Part shown: positions 10,037 through 21,600 of the stretch, piece by piece | How positions within the stretch are numbered: position 1 is the first letter of the stretch | Layout of the letters: the number at the start of each line of letters is the position of its first letter | Origin: Campylorhamphus procurvoides | Lineage: Eukaryota; Chordata; Aves; Passeriformes; Dendrocolaptidae | Assembly: GCA_013396655.1 (NCBI GenBank) | Contig: WBMV01006657.1 | Span: forward strand, 28,081 to 92,080 | DNA: 64,000 nt | Direction: 5' to 3' | The notes under the pieces: generated by a model | What the model was told of the DNA's origin: nothing | The model's input: the letters and a program-made list of their open reading frames with translations, nothing else | Database searches by the model: none | Position numbers and translations under genes: made by a program

Positions 10037-11578
10037 GTAAGAGAAGAGCAGAGCACGTAAGGCAAAAGGTTGAGCACAGCAAACTCATGTCTAATGTGAT
10101 GTAGCCACTGAGTATTTTGGGGTGTATTCCCCATTTCTTTTTTTTTTTTCTGCTTTACACTTGTAATGGATTGTTACTTCTAAGTGTGTAATTGTTCATA
10201 ACTAGAGCTGGAGTTTGTCCAACTCTGTATCATCCACTGCATCCTCAGTGTCTTCCTCTTTCTGTTAAAACAACCAAGCTCATCTCATGTTACAAAGTAC
10301 TTTCATTTGAAATGCTTAAAGTATGACCAATACTTACTATGGAACTATATTCTAGAATCTTCTGTATTTTCTATTAATGTTATCTCTGGGTATAAAATTA
10401 GTGCAAAAATGGCATAGTGGAGTTTTACTTACTGTGAAAGTTTAGCAAGTAAGGTCTGAGTTCAAAAGAAAGCTTTTTAGCTTCACTTAGAACCAGACTT
10501 ACCACGTCTGAGATAAATTTATTATTGATCTCCAGTCTAAATGCCTTGAGTTATTGCCTGACTGATGTTTGATATTTTCATTGATTCTGCTGTCTTAAAT
10601 ATTTTATGTTGTAATAAGTTGTCAGAATGTCAACTGAGGAAGTATTGAAGTCTTCTGAGTGGTATAATATGGATATAAATAATAGTTGCCATGGTCTATG
10701 TTCACACAAATGATAGTGGGGATTGAAGTGGTTGTTATGGATCGTGTTTGTGTTACAGTGAAAATGCTTCTGATGTGGGAAACAGTATGTGTTTGTCCAG
10801 AAGTCTCAAAATTTTCATGCTACTTGGTGAAGTTTTCACTGGGGCTAACTTCTCTTTTGTAGGAATCATCATTTTTGTACTTATTTTTAGTCCTTTCCCT
10901 AAATAGACAGAGGTAGATTTCTGTTTTACTTCAGACCTGTATATTTTGAGAACCTGTTTACCTTTGTGGCATGCTGTGAGCTGTTTCAAAAGTCAAATGC
11001 TGCCCAGAATTCCAGTTGTGTAAAGTTGTAGATTTCACTTCTAGAACCTGTGAAATTATAAACAGAAATAAAGAGCTTAGATATAAACAATAACAATAGC
11101 TTAGAAATAAATAGCTGTTGTGTTTCCACAGCCTCTGTGCTGCTGCAGGGCTGGAGCTTGTATTGAATTGTGTATAAAATTGTAGTTAGTCCTCCGAGCG
11201 TGCCTGCAGGAGTTGGACTCAGTGATCCTTGTGAGTCACTTCTAACTCAGAATATTCTTATATCGGAATGTCTTGTCTGAAAAAGATAAGGCTGAAGAAA
11301 ATGCTCTCTCTGCATTGGGTTTGGGGGGTGGTGGATGATGGGCATTGGTTAGGCTGTCACAGACCTTTAGGGAAGATCAAAGGCCAGGGTTGGTGCCTGA
11401 AGAGGAAGATCATTCAAATCTTACCTTTCACAACCCAGTGAAAGGGGGCTTTGAAGCCTTAGCTGGGGAAAACTGCCCTTGGAACCCAAATATCCCTTTT
11501 CCATGAGTTCCTGTGCTCATGCAGGTGCCTTTACCTGTCCAAACTGTTTGCTAAACTTGGATGTTTTCTTTCTTTCAG
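10037..11578 (+). other. EMSY: EMSY last intron, 1.5 kb
   Basis: The donor is the consensus GTAAGA and the acceptor tttctttctttcag. The intron is AT-rich in its first part and holds a short CR1-like tail at 11202-11260. No gene is seen in it. Confidence 0.82.
11202..11260 (+). mobile_element. Short CR1-type tail
   Basis: The stretch gcctgcaggagttggactca, then gtgatccttgtgagtcactt, ctaactcagaatattctta matches the 3' end of a CR1 subfamily (ggagttggactc...gatccttgtgggtc...ccaactcag...attct). Only about 60 bp remain. Confidence 0.7.
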
Positions 11579-11773
11579 ACTATCCCTCACTATTCCATCC
11601 CCTGTCACTCCAGCTCTAATGTGGTGGTGGAACCCAGCGGGCTCCTGGAGCTCAACAACTTCACCAGCCAGCGCCTCGATGATGAGGAGACGGTGATGGA
11701 GCAGGATGGGGACAGTGGCACTGAGGATGGCACTGAGCCCAGCCCCTCCCGCAGTTCTGCTGAACAGTCCTAA
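11579..11773 (+). CDS. EMSY: EMSY terminal coding exon (64 codons plus TAA)
   Basis: The exon encodes TIPHYSIPCHSSSNVVVEPS, then GLLELNNFTSQRLDDEETVM and an acidic Ser-rich tail EQDGDSGTEDGTEPSPS ending in RSSAEQS and the stop TAA at 11771-11773. This is the conserved C terminus of EMSY. The acceptor is tctttcag/act, in phase with the preceding exon. Codons here are richer in G and C at the third position than in the earlier exons. The tail, acidic and dotted with Ser-Pro, is likely disordered and a phosphorylation target (inference). Confidence 0.96.
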   Translation, partial: TIPHYSIPCHSSSNVVVEPSGLLELNNFTSQRLDDEETVMEQDGDSGTEDGTEPSPSRSSAEQS

Positions 11774-12185
11774 GGAGATGGGACACTGGAGTGCACTTTA
11801 AAATATCTTGGGATTCTGAGTATCCAAGATGCCCTTGTATTGTGATGTCCTAGAGCACTTTGCCTGTTAGAGTTGTTCGTTGGACCCCTGAAGCATCAGT
11901 GTGTTTTAACAAGACAGTATTGCAAAAGCCACATCCTCAAAATTGTTTCCAAAAAAAGAGAAGAAAATACGTAGTTCCCAAGATTTAGTAAACCTGTGAC
12001 AGTGGAATGTAGTCCTGCTAAAATACAAATCTGCAGAAATTCTCCAGCTCGTGCTGCGGAAGCCCTTGCCCAGACACGGAAACAGCTATCACTGAAAAGG
12101 GATCGTTCCTTTGCTGTGTCTTTTTGTTGAGCAAAACACCACCAAAAAAAAAAAAAAGATAATAAATATTTGTATTTTCAAATAG
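11774..12185 (+). other. EMSY: EMSY proximal 3' UTR
   Basis: This is sequence after the stop codon up to shortly past the first good poly(A) signal. It includes an A run at about 12144-12157. I place the end about 20 nt after AATAAA at 12161. A GT-rich stretch (gtgtctctgacagtg) follows at about 12200, as expected downstream of a cleavage site. A longer 3' UTR using sites further right is possible. Confidence 0.6.
12161..12166 (+). terminator. Proximal poly(A) signal AATAAA
   Basis: A canonical AATAAA lies 388 nt after the EMSY stop, just after an A run, with a GT-rich element about 35 nt downstream. It is the first canonical signal after the stop. Confidence 0.55.
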
Positions 12186-15071
12186 CATGTGAGAGAAAAA
12201 GTGTCTCTGACAGTGCTGAAAAAGCCCCAGGAATTTTGGAATTGGTCAGCTTTCTTGCACTCTTGCTCACTTAGAAGATATTTTTTTTTGTAAGCCTAAA
12301 AATATATTTTTTTTAAATTCCTGTTGGTGAATGTTTGGAAATACGCAAAATCACTAACTGGTAGCAAAGTTAATTTGCTAGTGGGTTTTGTTTTCATGCT
12401 TTACAAGAAGTAGGGTGATGGAATATGAGGCATTTCTTTGTGCCATAAGTGCACAAAATGCTCATCTACTCCAGTTACCTTCGATTATTTATTTAAGTGA
12501 GGCCAAGTTGTGGAAAAACAACTATGAAACGGGAAGTTTTGTTAACTCTGATACAATCTAGGGTGGGGGAGTGACTTTTGCTATAAATCAGTTTTTCAAA
12601 ATTGGGGATAAGTGGTTCAACATCTTTACAAGTTGAACTTGGGATTTCACGCTTTTAAAAATCTGTATTTTACTCTTACATGCTGTTTTTGGAGTTGACC
12701 ATTTGGGGAGTTTAAAAGCTTGAATGGGCATACAGTGGTAGGTTTCCAAAATGAGCCTTATGCCTTGGCTTGTTGAAGCAATACTTGGGGGTTTTTGATA
12801 GCTACAGGTCACAGAGAGGTTTGGGTTCAGATGGGACAAGAGAACCAGTTTTAATACATTCTGGTAATGGAGACTTGTTTTTCCAAATGTGTATAAAACC
12901 ACGTTTTTAACTGTTTTGTATAGATTTCATTATAAATAACTAAGCATTTTATGACTTTGCCATATGATTTAATTGTATATACATCTCTAAGCCTAACTGC
13001 CCATGGTTTGGTGCTGAAGTACTACTGTAAGTAGATCTCATCCAAAGTCTAATACAGCTCTTTGCCTCAGTCTTTTTTTTTAAGCTGTGATTTTACTGTT
13101 GATATTGTAGTTAAGGTTAAATTCCAACTGGAGTAATTCAAACTAAAAAATACAAACCCTGAAACCCATTTATCTAACTTGTCTTGAGTATCCACCAGTG
13201 TTAGAACTCGCAGTAACCCCTAGATGGGGCTCTTGGTTTTCACCTAACTTCAGTTCCCTTATACATTAAGTCACTGTTACTTTCATATACCTTTCTTCCC
13301 CCCTTCTGTTTTCTTTTTCCATCAGCATCAGTTCCTACATAATACAGTTTATTATGGTGGAGAGGTGTCCTGACAAATTCAACATGCAAATACTGGAATG
13401 ATGGGTTATGAAACTAATTATTTTAGTGTTATCTTTGTGTTGAAACGGGTGCTGGTTTGGTTTCTGCTGTCCAGGAATGGTCTGTAGTTTTTCATACCCA
13501 GCTGTGAGAAGCCTAAGGCAGATGATACAGACAGTTCTGGCTTGTATCAGATTTTCATTGTCACCTGGGCTCTTGCTTTGAGTGTCCCTGACAAATCCAG
13601 GACTGGAAGGCCATGAAAGTATAAGAGAGAGCAAGATTTTTCTGAAGTGCTTGTGCCCAAGAACATTCCTTACATTATAATTTCAGTTCTAGTGAAGGTG
13701 TGTGCTCTCCCCAGCCAAAAACAGATATAAGAAATGGCCTGAGGTGAATTAACACCTGATGCACTCACTGTCATATTGAGTCCTGGTCCAGTTTAGTCTG
13801 ATGGCTTCCATCAGACTTATGGTTGCCGCTCTGCTGGTGACTGGAGCACACATAGGAACAACTACAGTGAGCTATTTGGCAGCTCCTTGAAGGCAGCAAA
13901 GCTCTGTTAAATACCTGGAAGCCTCTCATGCTGCTGTGAGAAGTGACTGATTTTGTGTTGGTAGGTTGGAGCACATGGTGGGGGTGTCTGGGGCTGGTGG
14001 CAGAAATTTAGAAGAGAGGATTTTGGTAATCAGTGGGTTGATTCTTGAAACTCCTCCCTTGCTGCTTTCCCAAATGAGCAGGTTTTGCCTGAATTTGCCT
14101 GTTCCAGCACTTCACCATATGAATACCTTTAATAATAAGGAATATACAAGAGGAGCTAAAATTTAGGGTCAACGTGTTAATGTTTTTTGCCCACTTACTT
14201 GATTTTTGATAATGTCTGTAAGAAGACATGCTTGGAGCATTTGGCCTTCCCTTTCCATGCACTCCAGGCATCATGGCCAGCTCCTTGTCCTGCCTGGCAG
14301 ATGTGCAGCTTTTCCCTACCTGCCCCTGGGCTGCTGACTTCATCCTCCTGCAGCCACGAGCCAACCCCTCGCAGCCCTATAAATATCCCTGAGCTGCTAA
14401 AAATACATCAGTGTGTAAGGTAACATTTCCATATCCCATCCTCCTGATAAGCTGCATATTCATTCCTGAAATGAATCTGATGTCCCTCCTTCGAAGAGAA
14501 GGAAGGGTAGGGATGGTGGTGATAATTTTTGGTATCAGGAATTTGAACAGAACACATGACTAAATAAATGGGATTTAAAAAAAAAATCAACGAAAACTTG
14601 TCTAAGGTCCTATAAAAAAAATCAAAACTCAGGGAAACTTTAAGTCTATATGCTTTTGTTTCTAATGCAGAATTAGTTCCTGAAGTCCAAGAGTTTCCAA
14701 GAAGGTAGTTTTGCATCCCCACAGGTGCACTGCAAAGCCAGCTGACTTCAGCTTGGCAGTGTTCAATCCAGAGGAGACTGATCATAATTCAAAATAATGA
14801 ACTAGAAAAATCACACTGCTTTGGGGTCTGCCTGTACTGGAAAAAAGTGTGTTCAGCCTCTGGGTGTCTGTGCTGGGCTCAGGGCTTGCTCCTTTCCTGA
14901 GGTTTGGAATAAACCATGAGGAAAGTTTGCCAACAGCCTGTGCAAAGTTCCCTGCTGAAGTGCTGTAAGTAGCCAAGTGGGCACCTGTGAATTTGCCCAC
15001 TATTTCTGCTCAAAAGGGTCTTTGAATTATTTGGTGCATCAGAGATACTAAGAAGTTTTTAAGCACTTTGG
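12186..15071. other. Intergenic sequence or distal EMSY 3' UTR
   Basis: The stretch is AT-rich and has no coding gene. T- and A-rich stretches at 12280-12320 and 13070-13080 could belong to a longer EMSY 3' UTR. Further AATAAA hexamers occur, for example near 14562. The ORFs here (up to 125 codons) show no family features. Confidence 0.6.
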
Positions 15072-15207
15072 ACTGAACCTCTGAAGATCATGTGGTCCAA
15101 CCCTCTTGGTCCAAGCAGGGTGTGACTGCTCAGGACCCTGTCCAGCTGAGTTTTTGGAAGTGTCCCATGATAGAAACTCAGCAACCTGTTCCAGTGTTTG
15201 AGCACCC
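15072..15207 (-). mobile_element. CR1 LINE fragment, minus orientation
   Basis: The stretch is the reverse complement of a CR1 3' region of a different subfamily: actgaacctctgaagatcat and gtggtccaaccctcttggtc, an 'aagcaggg' segment, 'caggaccctgtccagctgag', 'gatagaaactcagcaacctg' and 'ttccagtg'. It matches the form ...ctggagatcatctggtccaa... of avian CR1. It is well diverged, so probably old. Confidence 0.8.
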
Positions 15208-16147
15208 GTGCATTCTTTTTTCTTTATTCCTAGTCTCTGCTGCGATTTCTGGTTTTGCCCTTTCTTTGTTTTGGACATGAAATAGAAATACTATATTGGT
15301 CTGAGAAGAAGTTAACAACAGCCTGAGAACAGATCACAAGGAAATAGCAAAATTTAGTGAGAACAGAGTGGTGTAGCTGCAGTGTTCCCAGAAACAGGTA
15401 TTTGTTTTCCTCTCTGGATTTTAACTTGTGCTTTCTCCCTGCACCCTCTTCTGGACTGCACAGACACAAGGCACTAACAAAATACTGCTGTCAGCTCTCA
15501 CTTTCTAGTAGTTCTTAATATTAGAAAGTAAATTGCTTTGCCAAAATAATAGAACTTTATTATATTGGTGTGAAGAATGACTGCTGTCTGGGAAAGACTG
15601 GCTTGTTTAATTGGATGCTTCGTTTCTGAAACACGAGCCCCTGATGTTGCATGTTTGTGTTTTTGTTTCATGGGTGCTGAAGGATTGTGCTGGCAGAAAA
15701 CATACATGAGTTTTGAATGAAACACATGATTCCACCCTGTCCCCCTCAAAAACATGTCACTATTGACATAAAAGACAAAGCACAGGTGTCTTTGCTGAAG
15801 GCCACCTGCATGCAGCTCTCTAGGAATGAAGCCAGGCTTCTCCAGCCATGCTTTGAGGCCCCTCTTGTTCTGCAGGAGCATAAACAATCCTGTGCAGATG
15901 TTTCACAGTGAACCTCGGCTGGAACAACCCAAATTGCATCCTGCTGTAAACAGCTTCCTGGGAAGAACAATCATTCCATCACTTTTTTGAGGCTGCAGCT
16001 TGGGCTTTATGGCAGGCTGGGCTTCTTCATGATGTCTTGACAAAGGAAATACCTCAAAAAAAAATTAAGTTGCTACCAGAAAACCCCAAAATTCTTTAAT
16101 CTGGTCATGCCATGCACCATGACATTATAAATATGCATTCTTAACTA

Positions 16148-16210
16148 TGGGGTTGGAACTGAATGGCCTTTAAGGTCCTTTCCAACCCAAATGGTTCTAT
16201 GCTTCTATGA
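16148..16210 (+). mobile_element. CR1 terminal tail (about 60 bp)
   Basis: The stretch ggggttggaactgaatggcc, tttaaggtcctttccaaccc, aaatggttctatgcttctat is the extreme 3' end of CR1. The orientation is plus. Confidence 0.88.
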
Positions 16211-16760
16211 GTCAACTGGAATAGAAAAATTATGTTTCTTACCAGTCTGCATTTAATACCCTATTCTGCTGTTCATGTGTTTCCCATACTCTGCTTTTAC
16301 AGGTGGAATTTTGTAATTAAGCCTCTAAGCACAAAAGCTTTTTGCTGAAGCAGCGGAGGCTGTGCTGGACCCAGGTGACTGCAACATCACCCAGCAATGA
16401 TCCTTCTTGTACTGGCACTGAACAGCCAGTCTGTAAACCACAAGGGAGTGCTTTTGTGGTGGGGAAAATGCATGACCCTCACCATGCTGATCAGGTGGTG
16501 GGAAGCACAGCTGGAAAACTGTGGCTTCCAGGTGAAGAAGCATGCAGGAATCCTCTTCATGTAGCCTGTGGAGAAAACCCCACGTGAATGGCTGCAGTGC
16601 ACCAATCTTGCCTCTCAGCAGGGCCCATCCCACTGCTCTTTCTCCTGAGCTGGCCCAGTGGGAGCTTTGCCTCAGCTTGGCCCATATACAATAATGGGGG
16701 TTTTCCCAGTGGAAAACTGTTCAATAACAGGGTGGTTGTGTGTGTGTGACACTTCTATTG

Positions 16761-16862
16761 TGATGTGGCAGGGGGACATGGTTTAGTGGTGAGCACTGTG
16801 GTGCTGGGTTAACAGTTGGACTCTGATCTTTGGGTTTTTTTCCCAGCTTTAATGATTCTACA
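16761..16862 (+). mobile_element. CR1 tail of the 'gacatggtttagtggt' subfamily
   Basis: The stretch reads tgatgtggcagggggacatg, gtttagtggtgagcactgtg, 'gtgctgggttaacagttgga' and ends 'aatgattctac'. This matches a CR1 3' region (gggacatggtttagtgg...ggttggactcgatgatct...ccaacct...gattctatg), with the late part decayed. Confidence 0.8.
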
Positions 16863-18457
16863 ATTAGTGTTTCTCTTATCCTCAGGCCTTTCTCCTCAAA
16901 TAAACCCCAGCAGGTCGCTGATGTTCCCTCTGTGGTGAAGAGGCTGATGAGGGCTCACATCACAGGGTTGGATGGTCTCTCTGACCCCAGGCTAAGAAAT
17001 CACTTGCTCTGCTCTTTACCTTGGCTCCCCGAGCCTTTGGCCATTCCCTGCTCCACAGGGTAGCGTAAAGATAAAATCCATTTGGGACTCTTGAGTTGCT
17101 TGGATACTGTGTTGACTGAGGGCAAAATAAAAAAAATATAAACAGAAAAATGCATCTTCTGGAGTCTCCCTTCTGGTCTCCAGCCCTCCCCATGTAATTG
17201 ACTGCTGTGTCATTCCTTGGGCCAGTTTGCCATCCCAAGCTGCTGCTCATCTGATGTCCTGGCTCAGGAGTTCTCCACAGGGCCCTGCAACGTCCCTCCC
17301 TAATTGGTGGCTTTTAACTGGCAAATCATCACTCTCTTCCAGCAGGGTTCCTCCTCCCCCTGCAACGTCCCTGGGTGGTGCCTGAAGAGTAAGACCCAGG
17401 TGATATACTCTTCCTGGGCTTTCCCCACACTGGCTGCTCCTCTAAGGAAGTCCGTGGTGTTGATAATGAGTTGTGCTAATTTTTAACCTTATTTTGCTAT
17501 TAGTTTATATGTTAGAGAGAGAGATTATCTGTCTATCTATAACCTTTATGACTTAATTTGAGTCCAGTTAGACTAAGGAATCCATAGAAGTCCAGCTATG
17601 ACTGCACAGTCGTAGCTGTCCAAGGTGTTTAATTCTGACAGGAGGTGAAGTGTTTTGCAGAGTTAGGCTGAGGTGATTTGCTGGGGTCAAAGGGAATGCA
17701 TGTCCATCAGCCCATGCTGATGGTAGTAGAACGACACTAGTTGAAACCTGCTTTTGAGCTTTGATTCCAATTAATTACATGCTGAGATTTATTTTTCAAA
17801 TGAGAAGGAATTACTTGTTTCCCCAGGTTTGCAGTAGTTATAAATGCATATATATCTTAAATGGTGAGTATCAGCTAAGGTTAGTTAATTGTGCTGCTTT
17901 CTGAAAACACATGGCAGCAACTCCTTCCTTCTCCCCTGGAACCATAATTGATGTGGCTCCACAAACAGTGATGCTGAGATGCTCTGAGGAGCATCCACAG
18001 CAACTGGGCCTTATGAGCTGCTGGTAACACCATTTTCCTCCCTCCTGGCCCCAGTACCAAGGCTGTGCTTGCAAAGCCAGGGTCACTTTCACTTGGGTGG
18101 AATGGGGCGATGTTGGGAACAGACACACATTTTAACTTCCATTTACAGGGAAAAGCAATCCGGGTGCTGAGTTTACATGAAAGACAGGGCAGTTGCTGTC
18201 ATGTGTTCTGCTAAACTGCTTGCTGAGAGTAGTTGGGCAAGCCCTGGGTCTGTCTGCAAGAGTGCAGCTTTTGGAGCTGGAACTCGGGCTGTTCCAGCTG
18301 TGGGGCTAATATTTTGAGCTGCCTTTCCCTCTATTCCCAAATGATCTTCCCACTATGTAGAAAGTCAGGAGGGACCACCTCAGTGGCTATAACAGAACTC
18401 AAATGTAGCTGCAGATAATAATTTGTTTATACTACGAAGCAAAATCTTGCTTGAAAA

Positions 18458-18692
18458 TCATAGAATCACAGAATGGTTTGGGTTGGAAACAACATTAAAG
18501 ACCATCCCATTCCAGCATCTCCCACTAGCCCAGGTTGCTCCAAGCCCCATCCAACCTGGCCTTGGACGCTTCCAGGGATGGGGCAGCCACAGCTTCTCTG
18601 GGCAACCTGTGACAGGGCCTGCCCACCCTCACAGCCAGCAATTCCTTCCTAATATCCAATCTAAATATACTGTCTTTCAGCTTAAGTCCAAT
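18458..18692 (-). mobile_element. CR1 LINE 3' fragment, minus orientation
   Basis: The stretch is the reverse complement of CR1. It begins with the terminal tcatagaatcacagaatggt and continues ttgggttggaaacaacatta, caggttgctccaagccccat, cttccagggatggggcagcc, 'cacagcttctctgggcaacctg', 'cctaatatccaatctaaata' and 'ctttcagcttaagtccaatc'. About 235 bp remain, cut at its 5' end. Confidence 0.94.
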
Positions 18693-21600
18693 CCATGTCT
18701 TTATGTCATTTGGTGCTTTGTTTTAGGATTTAAATGGTTAAGTTCACATCTTAGCTGGTCCTCCTCATCCTCTAGTAGCTGATCATCAATACACTGCAGT
18801 GATTCCATTTAGAAGATAACCTTTGTAGGGTAGCTTAAATGTGAACAGTATTTTATAGATTACAGATAAGACATACTCCCCGCCTAGGAGACTTTGAAAT
18901 CTGATGTAGTTGAGTCAAACATATGGCAGAACATGAGAAAGTATTTCATCACAAGGATTATCTGAGGTTGCCAGGGATTAGAAAAGAGGAGTGCTGAATT
19001 TTAAGCAGAGCTTTGAAGAAAAGAGGACATTTGACAGATGAACACATGGAAAGGGCACAGGCACAAGGCCAAAAATGTGAAGAGATAAATTAGATGAGAA
19101 GATAGAGATAAGGCATTGCACTGTGAAATAATAGCCTGGATCTTGGTCCCAGGAGTGAGAACTCCAGTATGGCCGTTGGGGAGCAGTGCAGGTAGAAAAG
19201 GAGAGGTCTTGGGACAGCTGTGTTTATAACTTCAGTTGTGTGACTGGATACCGTGGGAAGTGTTGGTCTCTAAGTGGGAAGTGTGGATTTGGGAATGAAA
19301 GGAAAGAGTAAGTGATGTGCTGCAGCAAGGACAGGAGGGGAGAAAAAAGAGTCAAAGGAAGATGGAAAGGTGAGATCTGGGAGGCAAATGTGTTCATTTC
19401 TGGGGGGAAAAAAGAGTGTATTTGAAATTCAGGTCCTGGTAGTGAGAGCTTCCTGTGGGTATGTCAAGATAGAGGGGAAAGAGAGGTCAAAACCCAGTGC
19501 CAAGGCTCAGCTTTGTGGCTGTGTGACAGGAGCAGCAGAGATGAAATACTTCAGGAGAGAAGGGAGATAGAAAGAAATACAGAGGACCAAAATCTACCCA
19601 GACAGGATGTGAGAAATCCCCTGGTTTAGCAACAGAAATGCAGAGAGAACAAATTGTCTCCAGCAGCACAAACGTAACAGAGGAGAGCTACCAGAAGGTG
19701 GGTGGACTAAAGACAAAAATAAAGGAACCCATAAAATAAAAGTTAGGAAGACAGCTTTTTTTTTTTTCTGTCTGTGCTTAGTGCAACAATTCCCAGAAAA
19801 AAAAAAAACTGAGGGTAGAAAAATAACAGCCTTCCACAAGCCAGAATTTGATTATGAGTGGAAAAACAAACTCCTCTAACAGCAGCTGCTGTTTTATATG
19901 TTGGCTATAAAGTACATAGTATTATGAAACTTGGAATAATATTTAGCAACTACAGTAATCTAGTTAATTTTTGTAATATCTTTTTGCTTACATCCTGTTT
20001 ATAAGATGTCCCTGAGCATCTGCAATATTGCAAAGATGTCTTGTCATGGCAAGGTGATTAGAAGAGATTGGTTGGTTGGAATGGTGGTGATTAATCAGAG
20101 TTTGATTTCCAGTCTAGAAAATACGTGGAGCTTGTTAAGACTTTGGTTGACAGGTCTTCAGCTAGTCCAAGCTGACCTGGGTCATTTGAAGACTAAACTC
20201 TGGTCTGCCTTTCTGTTCTTGGTTTTAATCAAAATCATCTAATTTTACAATACCTTGTAATTTATTTACCTATCTGCTCTATAGGTTTTGGCATTATTTA
20301 TTCTGTGTTTTATTTCAATAACATTACCCAAACCATATAAATCAAGTGTGGAATTTGAGTGTTTCTAAAAGAATCTGGTATTTACCCTCAGAGGTTCTGA
20401 CCCAGGAAGTCTGAACAAAATAGGGAATCAGGACAGGGCTGCAGAAAGATTCCGAGTTCAGCATAGATTTAGCAGGCTATAAAGTTTTCCTCAGCAAACA
20501 TTCCCATGCCAGTATGTCATAGAAGGTATCTGTGCCTGACTGAGGAATCTCATGCTGCTTGTGGGATTTGGGGTTGGGCCAGGGGTGTGCACAGCTGCTT
20601 GAAGGACTGCAGGCTTCCCATGTAGCCAGGAGGGAAAGACTCCCTTTCTTACCAGCCTGAGCATCCTCCCTGCTGTGCTGGGGGCAGCCAGGTGGGCAAA
20701 GCTTGGAGCCTGTTTCCTTGCTGGCATAGCTGATTTCATCACTTCTTGCGGCAAAAGCAGCAGAACCAAAGCAGGAGCACGGGCTCAGTCAGTGTCTCAC
20801 CTGAACATGTCGGTGGCTGCATTTTGCTGGTGTCAAGCAGGGACAACCTGCGTGGCCAGAGTCCCCTCCACTCATCCTGCACACAGACAAGAGGCTTCTT
20901 TCCCAAGACCTATTTGGCAGCTTCCACCAGCTCCAACTCTTTTAGCAAAAAATAACAGGGGGATGTGGGGGTGTGGAAACCCCCACCCTGCCCAGTGTGT
21001 GCAGCAGTAGCAGGGAGTGTCTGTGACAGCAGCCAAACAACCTGATCCCCTGGGCTGTGGGGGTGTGCAGGAGTGAGTCCAAAACCAATAACACCAGAAA
21101 CATAACAACAATTAGCACACACAGGCAATTAAACCTCCCTGCCTAAAATACCAGCTCAGAGCACGTATTTACCTACTCGTGCTTCCTACTAAAAATAAAC
21201 AGATTAAAGTCACAGATCTACTGTGTGAGTGGGGGGGGGAGGGAAACACCACATACAAAGCGTAGCATGTGATATAAATTCCTCTGTGCAGTATGTCCAG
21301 CTTCCCTTCTCATCTCACCCTCCTTGCAGCAGTTTGGAGTGAGTTGCTGGACAATTCTTGCCAACAAATACCAGGACAGCGAGTCTGTTTTGTGTCTATG
21401 TTGTTATCAATTATCCACAGCCACTGCAGCCACATTTCCAGGCAGAAGTTATCAGAAATTCTTCCCTTTTTTGGTTTCTTGTTTGTTTCTTTGCTTTTCC
21501 ATTGTTTGGTTGTTTGCTGAAGACACCGGGACACCAGGGTAAGACTCAGATCCCAGGTTTGTAGTGAAACATCGGCGTTTCTGTGATTCCTTTCCCTGAA

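Larger units (their letters stand above)
15208..18457. other. Intergenic sequence with two CR1 tails
   Basis: Apart from the CR1 tails at 16148-16210 and 16761-16862, I see only unique-looking sequence, a short GTGTGTGTGTG run at about 16736-16748 and a small agagaga/tctatctat stretch at 17514-17540. The longest ORF (129 codons, minus strand, 15498-15887) has no family features. Confidence 0.65.

Noticed and set aside
9712..10088. Minus-strand ORFs of 90 and 101 codons opposite the Ala/Pro EMSY exon
   Set aside because: They are antisense shadows of the EMSY exon.
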